The notes below the pieces were generated by a model that was given only the letters and a program-made list of their open reading frames with translations, made no database searches and was not told the DNA's origin. A stretch of DNA of 64,000 bases from Nemopilema nomurai. Taxonomy: Eukaryota > Cnidaria > Scyphozoa > Rhizostomeae > Rhizostomatidae. This document shows positions 1 to 19,302 of this stretch, one piece after another. The stretch's first letter is position 1. Every line of letters begins with the position of its first letter. A program made the translations under genes and the position numbers. The DNA is taken from contig ML133401.1 in NCBI GenBank assembly GCA_003864495.1, forward strand, positions 62,001-126,000, in the 5' to 3' direction.

Positions 1-206
1 ATCTAAACAAAGGATGGCTTTCTGGGTTGCAAGCGAAGCAGTACTTATTCAATAGCAGTTGGAAAATAAAATGACGAACTAAAGTAAAATGATAACTAAA
101 CTAAAAACATATTGATAGATTTACAAATTAATTACTTTTGGCTAAATCTTAATGAATAATATATAGATGAATAAAATGGAGAAACAGAAAGGCTTTGGTT
201 GCATAC

Positions 207-3200
207 TTAGCGCATCACCAAGGGACAGAATATCCTTCTTGTCTCGGTCTCTATGTTTCGTAGGGTTCGCAATAAGCATGGCCAGGTGTTCCCTCCAGTC
301 CGCAGTTCCGTTCTTTACCGCATGGCACTGCATGGAGCAAGCATTTTAGATAAGCGCTGCGAGGGCGAATTTTTAATGTGCGGTGCAGCCCAATGAAGGC
401 TGGAGCACTGTCTTATTCGTAATAGCTACAGGCCACTTTTAAACAAAACTCTACAAGAAACAGCTATGATACAATACTTGCAGAGCGTTTAGTAGAGGCC
501 GGTATCATTTCTAAGAAGTGCTTTTAATCAGTGTCTATCATGAGTTTTTGAAGGATAATTAATGAAGGCAAAAACAGAAAAGACAATAAGGCGTATGACT
601 TACTGATTGCAGTGGAAGACCACGCCCACCCAGGTGGCCATAGAGCGATACCAAGGAATCGTTATCCTCAAGCGATGCGATTAATCTAAAATGATAGAAA
701 CGAAAATTGAGAATTCAAACCAGGAGCTTATGCTGACTTGCGTAATAAAACTGGTAACTTCATTTGCCAAGATATTCGTGACCGTACAGAGGGTGCTTCA
801 AATTAGGGGTCAGGTATTTCCGGACATCATTTTCAATTGGGTATTGGAGGGTAGGCATCAGGATTGGGGCCTACTGTTAATATCAAATGACTACGTATCT
901 CGCTTGCGCATGCCTCAAAACTGAAAGGCACTAGAATGTATGTACACCAACTCATAGTTTCTTTCAATTCTACAGGCATCAATTCCTGGCATCTGCTTCA
1001 GAGCAACAGCAGATTTTCTTTGCAAGCAGGAGCCACAGTTTTCTAGCTTTACTCGGCAAGCATTTAGTAAAAATTGATGGCTGGAAACAGTTTTCAAAAA
1101 CGACTTGCTTGAGAAAAAGGTACACAAAATATAACATTTGCTTCTGTCTTATATAGGCAAACGTAGTAGCTTAATATTGAATACAAGCAGCGATGAACAT
1201 CATCATGCTGAGGCGCTTTACCTGCTCATAACAACATGGTGGAGTTTGTGGTCCATTTTGTAAGACAGTGTTAAAGCATGTCCCCAAAGGTCGTGGTTCA
1301 TTGCAAAGTCCAGTGCTTCCTGCAGATTGGCAATGATGAAAACGTTTATTGATACAAAAAAAAATGATATAAAAAATGATATAAAAAAATGATATAAAAA
1401 AATGATATAAAAAAATGATATAAAAGTAGGCTCAACATAACCAAGCAACTGTCAAAAAATAACAAATACAGAGTACTAAAAGTTGTATCGCTAAAAGTTT
1501 GCAAATGAAAGCCCTGATAAAAAGACTTCTCGGAAAGTAGAGAAACTATTACATAGGCTTCAATTACTTCATTTACTGTATTATTCTACATGTCAGGTCC
1601 TGGAAACAACATTAAAGCTATTGAAACTTCAATCGAGTCCAAACAGCTGATTTATGCGATGTCGTACTCTGAATAACTCGGTAGTCCACCCGTATCAAGA
1701 TCTAAGGTATCACTTAAGTAATTATTTTTATCGATCCAATCTGAGGATGCAACTCAGGCCTTGACAGTATCATTCCTCCAACTACTGAACACAGATCATC
1801 GATCAGCTGATTTTTTCTCCTACCTTGCGAGAACCTTGTATCAAATACTCTCGATACTGCTGTAGAGCTGCCTTCTTCGACACCCTTGTGACTTCTTCCG
1901 GTGCGTGCAGACCAAGCAAATCATCTTCCTGTTGGCTTTCACAGCTTGCTTTGTGCTGCATCAGCATTTCCGCCACATCGGGTCCATCAAAAACCTGACA
2001 GAGACGTTTTGGAAATCAAAATTAAGAACACTTAAACAGAATTCTGACCCTTACAGAAAACGAGAGTCGAATAGAAAAATCTCTAGTGAAAACAAACTAG
2101 ATATTCAAATCACGTTTGGACTATTTATCCATCGCGTTTAGCAGATAGATGTAAACATTACAAAGAGAGAAAACAGTGGACTATCGCTTGAACTTGATCT
2201 GTAATCTAAACATGATTGAACGGCTAATGGATTTCTAACACTTTGAAGCACAATGTCCTAATGTAGCCCCAAAACACACTACTCCAAGTCAAGATTCCTA
2301 TTATAAATTAGAGTGCAGTTTAAAGGCATCCTAATATCAATCTCATCAAAGTGGTGATTTTCAAGTTTGCTTACGTTCTTATGACTTCTTTTGGAAAATA
2401 TTTGTGATGATTACAAAAACGAACGCAATCACAGGAATAGAAGGGGTGAATTTTGGGTTAGTTTTCTGGATACCCTTAATTATCACGTGGCTAAATCAAC
2501 TCACTCCATTGTGCTTAACCAGCATTGCCATGTACTCCCACAAAAGCGCCATGGAATCGCAAAAATCCTTTTTCATTTCGGTGCTTGTCAGCCAATGTTT
2601 TGCTCTTTTCTTCGCGAACATAATAACTTTTTTCTTGCTGCAATCCTCTCTGCAGAAAAAAACAAAGTTAGTAGGATAGAGATGAAAGGAAGTCTTTTAA
2701 ATTTAGATCAGAAACATGGAGCCTGTATTAAAAATGCATTGAATACCAAATCCCTACCTTATTAGAGGTCCAGGAAACTCTGCAAAGTCTGTCGTTGAAA
2801 ATAGGTTCTGAAAGATCGATTTGAAATCGTCAATGTTAAATATAAACTTACTACTTATAAGATAATGCTAAACAAAAATACTTTTACAAAGATATTTGCC
2901 CTGGATGAAAGACCTAGGGGCGTGGATAGAAATTTGGTTCTCCTGATGTCAAAATTCTGACGTTGTACAGAAGTTGCTGGTGGAAATTTCCTGTCCACCA
3001 TACATAAAGAAAATGACAAAATCCAAACAAAGAAATGAAACAAAAGAGCCATGGATTTCCAATATCAAGGTACTAACGATACGACAGCAAAAATTAATAA
3101 ATGAAAGATAATTCATTGATTATTTCATAAACTAGATAGCATGCATCTCTCTTGAGGCCATGATACCGAACACTCATAACGTGTAATTTTTGTAAAAAAG

Positions 3201-6200
3201 GAGCTGAAAAGTTAGGCCTAGAGACAAATTGATTCAAGATGAAGTACCTTGCTTGGTATGCAAAGAACCGATGGCAATTGCCCTAAGCTTGGGTCGTTGG
3301 GGTTGGTAATAATGCAGGACCCAGCATTTGTGAATCTTGCCGTCAAATGGGGCTTGTAGAAGTGCAGAGGGGTAAGACGCTCGATCGGTTCTGGTGTTCC
3401 TGGGGATCCAGAATCAAAAGGTTAGCAGGCACACATAAAGGACGTGCAGCCTTCGAATAAAAACTATCATTAAAAAGGACTTTGCAGTAATAATGTTTGA
3501 GTTCTAATTCTACAGATAAAATATTGAGTTACCAAGAAAATCCTACTTATTTTCATACGCGTCGCGAATCTCGTACATGGTTAATACTTTGAGACGGTGT
3601 CCAGTTATTTCTGGCCTTAGAAATAACATAAATCAATAAGGCTCCAAAAAAATGTTAACCAGAGAGGTGATGAACATTCTGCCACTGAAAACACACTTAC
3701 TTTGTTCAAAAGTAGAAATCTCCTTTTTGCCCATAGCAAGTGTCTCGATTTCGTAATCATCCAAAGGCTTGTTGTCAATAACGGATGAAGGTCTGCTGTC
3801 AATATCAACTTCCGAGTTAGTGGAGCTTCGGTACGACATCTGATCGCTGTGATGGGACCTCGCGTCCCAGTTCACACCTGGATAGCCGGGATACCCATAA
3901 CCCGGATATCCCCAGTTTGCCATGTTGCTGAAATACCAGTTATAATAGTCAAAGTTGTAATTTTGCATGTATTGTCCATACTGAGAGTTCCAGGCCTGCA
4001 TTTGCTGAGGGTCCTGATACCCTGGATACGGAGGCTGCATTGGCCCGCCTTGAGGCATGCCACCAAACCGTGGGTCCGCATTCGGTTCTTGTTGTTGGCC
4101 GTAGTACTGCGAGCCAAATGGCTGCTGGCCAAACTGTTGTGGTTGACTAAATGCAGGTTGCTGTTGTTGTCCGTATGGCAGTTGCTGCTGTTGGCTAAAT
4201 GGCTGTTGCTGTTGATGGAAAGGTTGCTGTTGCTGTTGATTGAAAGGCTGTTGTTGCTGTTGATTGAAAGGCAGTTGTTGCTGTTGATTGAAAGGCAGTT
4301 GTTGCTGTTGTTGCTGCTGCTGTTGATGTTGGAAAGGCTGCATTTGCTGCTGCGCGTGAATCTGCGCAGAAAACTGTTGCTGCGGTTGTTGTGGAAATTG
4401 ATTTTGCTGCAACTGTTGTTGCTGTTGAGATAGTTGAGCTTCGTGTTGCTGAGAGAACTGTGGTTGCTGCTGTTGAGATAGTTGGGCCTGTTGTTGCTGT
4501 TGAGATAGTTGAGCTTCGTGTTGCTGAGAGAACTGTGGTTGCTGCTGTTGAGATAGTTGGGCCAGTTGTTGCTGTTGAGGAAATTGAGTCTGTTGCTGGG
4601 AGGACATCGGTGGCTGCTGAGAGTGTTGACCCATCATTTGCTGGGAAAATTGTGGTTGCTGCTGAGAGAATTGTGGTTGCTGCTGCTGAGATAATGTAGT
4701 CGGTTGCTGCGAGGATATCGGTGGCTGCGAGGATATCGGTGGCTGCTGAGATGATTGGCCCTGAAGTTGCGAAGCGAATTGTGGTTGCTGCTGCTGAGAT
4801 AATGGAGTCGGTTGCTGCGAGGATATCGGTTGCTGCGAGGATATCGGTGGCTGCTGAGATGATTGGCCCTGAAGTTGCGATGCGTATTGTGGTTGCTGCT
4901 GCTGAGATAATCCCTGTTCCTGTAGTTGTTGCTGCTGCTGACGAGCCACATGCTGTTGTGTCGGCTGCTGTTGCTGCAAAGGCTGAGACATATTTTCCAA
5001 CAGTTGGTTACGCTGCTGGTTTTCCTTCTGTTCCTGGTTTGAAAAAGGTTGTTGCAGTTGTTGTGATGGCTGTGCAAAGAGCTGTTTCTGCTCGTTGAAG
5101 TGGCTCGTGTCCTTGTGGCCTTCTTGATACTCACTTTGGGGATACTGATTTCGAGACGGAGCATGTTGAAATGAATCATCTGCGTGAGGTGGTACTTGTT
5201 CCGACTGCGGTAAGATCTGACTATGAGACTGGTCTTCCAATGGCATGGGGTTGACTGCCTCTGGTTGGCTGCGGAGGTCCTGCCTATTTACAAAGCTGGA
5301 CTGGGGAGGCTCATTACCACCGTACTCATTACCCACTGAAGGCTGCTGGTGTGCGAGCACAGCTTCGTTTTGAGTATATCTGTGAGCCAGCTCTGTTCCC
5401 GACGCATAGATGGCACCACCTGCCGATTTCTCATTCACAATAACAGGATTTATATTCTCACTAATTGTGCCCGGTGGGTCAGCATCCACAAGGGGTTTCT
5501 TCACAGAGCTACCTCCTTGTGATGAAACTAGTCTGATTCCGAAATCGTTGCGCGACGGAGGAGCCTCTGTTTGTATCTGCTCAACCATAGCAGTTTTACC
5601 AGCAGAGACTGTTGACGGTTGAAGACCTGCTGTTCGATATTGCACCGTGTCTTGCGTATACCCTTGATCGCCGGCGCCTGACGAAGCTGAATACGCTGGG
5701 GAGGAGTAAACCGGATTTGCTGATGAAGCGCTAAATTGCCCAGGCAGTGCCGTGCTTGACTGTGGCAAAACTTCACCAGGCCATATAGGCTTAGAGGAGC
5801 ATGCGACTGATGGGAAGGCTGTTTGCTCATTATAACTAGATGAAACGGAATACATATTATCATGGCCGCTGAGATGCGGGGTATTCTCTTGCGAAGGCGC
5901 ACCAGAATCACCCTGTTGAAACTTTTCCGCGACCCTCGTTGCACGATGAGCCGGAGAAGATTCGCCCTGCGGGTTAAACTCAATGCCATGTATGTTTTCT
6001 TTAAATCCGCTGGACTGCACGTTTTCACCTCTAGCGGGCTCCATTTTAGTCCTATCAATCACACTTTTTGACGAGCTTCCACTAGACAAATCAGAAGAGG
6101 AATTGCTATCTACCTTCTTCGAGTCCTCAACTGCATCGAAATGTGGCCTCTCTCGTGAAGGCGAAAGAGAGCTATACGACCCACGGGATGGGAAGTTCTC

Positions 6201-8912
6201 TTTGCTCTTCGGGTAATCTCTACGAACATGGTGTTGCTGAGGCATGCTCTGAGATCTGTCCAATTCAGTTGAGGTATTCCCCAGCTCCTGGGACCTTGGG
6301 TCTAATATAAGAGAGGGCTGATCTTCAGTGTATCTTGGAGTATCATTGAAGATCTTGGAGCTGGTAGAAGCTGATGAGTGGGATAAATGATCTGCTTGAG
6401 AAGTGGACGGAAAAAGCAAAGCACTAGCCTCTGTGCCACTTTCTTTCATGCCAAAGGCCTTTGGCTCCTCAGCATCAAAGCCTGACTTTTCAAGACTATC
6501 TGCACTGAAGTTGGCAGGGCTTATCTGTTCAGCAGTCTTACTTGTCTTTACCGCTGCAAAGGCAGATGGATGACTGTGGTCTCCCAACTGCTGCCTTTCA
6601 AAGCTTGGAACTAGGCCCTGGGTTGGTGGTGGGTGGCTGGGATAGTTTGGTGCTACAACACCAGTTTGAAAATTCATAGGATCAGCTTGATTTCTAGTAT
6701 ATATGTTAAACGGTTCACTGTTACTAAAGCTGTCAACGACACTTTCATGTGGTTTAGGAGGAGCAGCCGCCATTGGAGGAGCGGTCGGGTATTGTGATGC
6801 ATTGAAAGGCACAACTTCTTTTTCTGCTTTATCTGGTACAGCATTTGGGCTAGCCTGTTAAGAAATCAAATGTCACCACATCATGACCATATACGATTTG
6901 GTAATTTTTATCAAACTGCAGAATTAAAATACTAAACAATACACATACATTTAATGCTTCACTATTGACTTTAATTATTCTCATGATTGGATGATACGGA
7001 ACCTGCATCTCAGAACAAAGGAAAAAAGTTCCCACAACACTCTTTAGCCATCAAGTTAAAATTTGGTAGATCAAGAAAATCAACCCAAACAAAATTCTTA
7101 ATTCTTAACCGCTAAGTGAGGCTGCATCTTGGTATATAAAAAGAATGAAACTGGCTATATGTCAAAAGGGTTATTTTCTTATTCCCATGATTTCTTCTGA
7201 CCGACTGGACTTTAAACGCTTTGGTAATTTTGACTTAAAAACTACAACGGAAATAAGGAAAGAAAAAAGCAGCCTACTTGGTTTTCATAGAATGAATCAT
7301 TTATTGTCTTGTCCCTCGTTTGTTGCAATAAGGTTTTTCCTGATTGCAGTGGTGCTACTGCTGGGGCATCTTTTGACCCTAGAAAAACGAAAGTTGTTGC
7401 AAGCAAAACAAGAAATCTTGGTTGAAGAATCTTTCAAAAATTTTCAGTCTGCTTTTTACAAAAAGCTATGATCAGTTTTTCAATGAGTGTGGATTCCTTG
7501 AAAGAAAATATTTGAATGCAGCTGTCAGAATGTAATGAATTAAGAAGCATCTTGATGTCAATCAATGCAAATTATGATACTGATGATTTTGGTATGGTGA
7601 AGTGTTGATGATAGTGATAGTGGAGTGATGATGATTTGAGGGACAATCCAAATGAATAACAAAGAGACAAATGGAGTATTATTGATTTTGACTGTTTGGT
7701 GATGATCATGACAGCATGATGGAAACTAAAAATCCAACATTGAGTGGATAGCATTATGGCAAAAGAAATAACTTTCCTTGTTTCATATTTGATTTTAAAG
7801 ACCCATTATGGAAAAAAAATATAGAGATTACATAGGCCATCTTACCCCTAAAAATATGTTGCTCATTTGTCTTCACGTCATCAGGGCTGGATGACAAATC
7901 ATCATCACTTTCAATATCATCATCAGATTCATTGTCAGATGTTGTCTCATCTGATTCATCAGTATCTTCATCTGCATAATCATTTAGACATTGGTCAGCA
8001 GGCATATTACCTCTGTTAGGAGGACCCATGCCTTTTGGAGACCTCAAACTGAGCTGATCAAAGGCAGAGCTAATGTTTTCAATGGCTGCGTGATTATAAT
8101 TCACATTATGATGGGTATTTAGTTTGTTATTATATTGAGGTACAACTGGCTTTGTTTCTTGTGGGCTAAATGTAGGAGGCAGACTTGCATGTGTCTGCTC
8201 AAGATATGGCCCTTCTTCAGGTGACCCAGGCCAACTGAGACTTCCAGTGCCGGGGGGTTTAATGTTCCAGGAATTATCATCACCTCGCATCTGCATTCTG
8301 TTAGCTGATTGTTGTGGGTCAAAAGGTGGTAGCATTGCTCCAGATGAAGGTGGAGCTCCAGGTACATAAGGGCCATTGACATTACCAGATGGTGTTAAGC
8401 TGGGGGGATTGAATGGTGAATGCATCATAGGTGGATATGTTGGTCTGTGTGGAGGGACATTCGTAGGAGGATTTGATGGTGCAAAAGCATTCATCTTGGA
8501 ATATGGGCTACGACTCTTTCCCTGCATACCAAAAGGATTCCCTGCTGGTAATCCCTGGCCCTGAAAATAACATTTAGCTGAGATCAGACATCAAAACCAT
8601 CATTTCAAAACAACATATCTGGTTTAAGTATAATTCAAAATTACAAAACAAGTTTGTGAATATTAGTAGTTTAAAGTACATGCCACCAAATAAATACCTG
8701 TGTTCAATAGTGCAACTTCAAAACTAGGGGTTTACAACAGACAAGAGTTTGAGGTTCAAACAAAGGATTAAATGTTCATCAGATATTGTGGGTTCCAATT
8801 TTGTCCATGTGTTTTAACCAAAACCCCAGTAACCCAATGAGGAGAAATGTACTCACCAGAGCTGCAGGAAATGGAGGTGGGCCAAACTGTCCAGAAACTG
8901 GTGGTCTTGGTC
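207..8912 (-). CDS. SEC16A: COPII coat assembly protein Sec16 (partial; C-terminus off left edge, first exon unresolved)
   Basis: Sec16 scaffolds COPII coat assembly at ER exit sites. Exons inferred on the minus strand, in coding order: 8912-8857, 8560-7846, 6854-3701, 3399-3248, 2807-2758, 2649-2505, 1994-1824, 1319-1222, 685-604, 327-207, about 1,580 codons. The last seven match the vertebrate Sec16 central conserved domain: EFPGPL (2.8 kb), MALLWEYMAMLVKHNG (2.6 kb), DLWGHAL followed by KMDHKLHHVVMSR (1.3 kb), and DWREHLAML with LSLGDAL (0.3 kb). Their phases agree across every junction. Upstream come a Pro-rich N-terminus, a run of Asp/Glu (about 7.9 kb), a Ser-rich stretch, a Gln-rich tract and a Tyr/Gly-rich segment, as is usual before this domain. 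The donor at 7846 (phase 1) does not fit the phase-0 acceptor at 6854, so either a small exon is missed or a weaker donor at 7877 (phase 0) is used. A possible 60-nt phase-0 exon lies near 6958-7017. The start codon was not found. Sec16 identity is confident; the 5' end is not. Confidence 0.9.
1358..1427. repeat. 13-bp tandem repeat in a Sec16 intron
   Basis: About five copies of a unit ATGATATAAAAAA. It ends some 35 bp upstream (minus-strand sense) of the acceptor of the exon at 1319-1222, so in the transcript it is a T-rich stretch ahead of that splice site. Confidence 0.85.
4130..5080 (-). repeat. Gln-rich coding repeat tract inside the large Sec16 exon
   Basis: Roughly 320 codons dominated by CAG/CAA, read on the minus strand, in a 3,154-nt exon. 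Two longer units are visible. A block of about 120 bp containing SSQQP and FASQLQGQSSQQPP motifs occurs twice (about 4690-4900), and a block containing FSQQHEAQLSQQQQQ occurs twice (about 4430-4560). Shorter LPFNQQQQ units follow near 4200-4300. The CAG and CAA codons are mixed rather than pure, which tends to stabilise the tract. Opposite-strand open frames here are artefacts of the repeat. Confidence 0.9.
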
Positions 8913-11639
8913 CTAGTTAAATGCAAAAACATGCAAATCTAACTATATACATCTGAAAAGTCTAACTATAGGTTTGTGATTTGAATAAGACTTAGAGCCC
9001 TTTCAAAAGTAAATATAAATCAACTTGATCAAGACTTTCATAGTAAGAAAATGTTTACCTTGAAACAACTTGAAATGATGGACATAGGGAATAAGGAGCT
9101 CAAAAATAAGGATGATGTAAATAATATGTTTTCCTCTATTTACATAAAAAAAATTAACCCCTCTGATCATAGTTTTACCACTACCTGAACTACTTTGTGT
9201 CTTTTGATATGAAGGAAAACAAATTAACAGTATCTTAACACATACTTAATTAAAACATATACATTTTGACAATGCAGATTTCATCGAAATTTCCTCCTAT
9301 TTTATGGGGATATTTCAATGGAAGCTTGCGGAAAATCTCCCTATCAAAGAAGAACTTCTTTGACGAGATAATAAATTGTCTGTCTGAAGGGCAGTTGGGA
9401 TTCAATTTGCAACCATGGTTTCTTCATGCAATAAACTCTTAATAATTTTTGAGTGTAGGGAACATATGAAAAACGTCAAAATCAATACATCAATACATTG
9501 TCTTCACATCCTTCCTACTGTAACCTTTTTTATTGGGTTTACCTACATAAAACGAAGAATGTTCTTGATAGTTAACAAACAACTAACTATTAAATTCGGC
9601 CGATGATCGTTACAAGTTATCGTAAAAGAGGAATGAAGAATGATTTATCAGAATTAGCACTTTTAGTAGAATACTCGACGGAGAAGTAATCCTCTTTAGA
9701 ACAACTAAAAAGCTACCATTACTCTGTCAAATAAATTTTATTTATTTATGAGCAATCAACAAATATACCCAGGAACTAACAACAAGTTGCATACGAACCA
9801 TAATTCCCAGGGCCATCCATACTGCACAAGCTTTCAGTTAAATTTCTTAACGCTCAGATTCATGTATTTATGTTCCATTTAGCGCAGCCAGATTTTGTCC
9901 ACTGATTGTTCGAAAACACTTCCAATAACTCCGTAACAAGGTTAAAAGCTTAGGCCCAAAGACTGTGCACCTTCACCACCTATGCTAGCTGGCCTCCTAA
10001 ACAAAATCCTCGATAGCTTGAGTAGTAAATCAATCGAGACAAGTACCACAATGCAAAAACTTACTATCTGCTTGGAAATTTGACTTTAACAACTCAATTA
10101 AGACCCAAAAAGTATTTAGCTGTTGCAGGAACTATTTCTCATAACAAAGCCACGTAACTGATTAAAGTCGTGCACCTGGGGGGGAACGAGGCAAGAGTAC
10201 CGCTGACACACGTGTCCGGACCGATAATCAAATTGAACAGGAAATTTTTCGAGAACAGTGATAAATCACTTGGCAACGGTAGTTTCCACGTCTAGTTTTT
10301 AGATATTATTGCGTCGTATCAGGGGTCAAAGAGGAAAGCAAGAGTATACGATTATTGAGAAAGACTTCAAGCCAAAGCCTTAATGCATTCACTGTTGAAA
10401 TGAAACAGTGTCTTCAGGTGAGATTAAAAATGTCAACACTTCAGCACATCAGGGAAGGAATTTTCTGTAAGGGTAAAGAATTTAGTGATTGCGGGCTAAA
10501 GGAAGGCAAGATAAACCATCTAAAATATAATGCGAACAAAGTCTTTTGAAGAAAGCATGTTCCAAAGTGAAACACCAAAACTTGTTATCTAGTCTGAGTG
10601 TTTGGTTATACGAAACTTGATGATACCCTAGAAGGAAGCGTTTAAGTTCCTTGTGTGGACTGTCATACTTATGTCAGGCTTGCACGAAACGATGCTTGCG
10701 AAAAAACGTCTTCATCTTTCTAAGTTCCACCTACAAAAATAAGTGAATTGACTTGTTTCCTTTGGAACCCAGAGCCATTCATTTGACCAAAACCTCTAGT
10801 TTTTAAAACAGTAACACACTTTGGAACATAGTTTTAGAAAAATTAAACATCGTTTCGAGGGGGAGCAGTGACAGCTTGATTAGTGCAAAAAGAAGCTATA
10901 ATGGTGTCTTCGAGAGACACTTCCACTAAAGTGCTCTAAGGAATAAAGCGGATTGCATACCAGAACAGAGGGAACATTGTGAAAGCAATTACATTCTTCT
11001 TACACAAAATAATCAGCTTTCGCAATAAGTATGTGCAATTTTCAGGATCTTCTTTAGGGACGAGGAAGAATATTGAGCACGTAATGTGTTTGTTTTTATC
11101 TTTGACGTAATGCTTCATTTAGGCTGCTGTATATAGATATCACATGCTCTTCTCACAATCCCCTACTGGCCCTTGGTGCGCTATTATTTCGCCAGCTTTT
11201 CGTTATTTCCCGATTTTTGGATGCTCTGAGGTGGGTCAGACGAAAAACATTTGACTATGCAAAAATGCTTCGGCTGCTGTTTTTTATTGTGAATTTTGGG
11301 AAAGCATGAATGGATCAAATAACAACTATGTTTCAATAAAATGTCCAGACAAGCCTTCCAAAGATTTTAAGTAAATTTGCTACAATACTTTCTGAGGGTG
11401 AATTTGGCTTTTCAAGTCGTACAAAATTAAAGCTTGTTGGAAACAGTGTAGGCGCGATTCAAAGAGACTGAATACACACAAAATTCAGTTTACTTTCGTT
11501 ACCAGAAACAGCCAGAATCTTGGAAGATCCGAACGCCGAACAGAGACTAACACATTCAAATATCGAAAAAACATCGATTGAGTAAACAAATAAGTCGCAC
11601 ATTATTAGTAGGGTTTAATTATTAAAAGGAGCTTCATTT
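8913..11639. other. Intergenic region between the Sec16 5' end and the ACADM 3' end
   Basis: No convincing coding exon was found on either strand. The missing 5' exon(s) of Sec16 should lie here. A slightly more CpG-bearing patch near 10,150-10,330 is a possible promoter area, but I see no defined core promoter motif. The variant poly(A) signal ATTAAA on the minus strand at 11,619-11,614, about 21 nt past the ACADM stop, may serve ACADM. Confidence 0.5.

Positions 11640-19302
<7,663 letters not shown>

Noticed and set aside
915..1127. Minus-strand frame between Sec16 exons at 0.9-1.1 kb as an extra exon
   Set aside because: No similarity to Sec16; the exons at 1,319-1,222 and 685-604 join directly in phase without it.
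3849..5098. Long plus-strand open frames rich in Leu, Ala and Val across 3.85-5.1 kb
   Set aside because: They are the complement of the CAG/CAA tract of Sec16; composition follows the repeat and there is no independent coding evidence.
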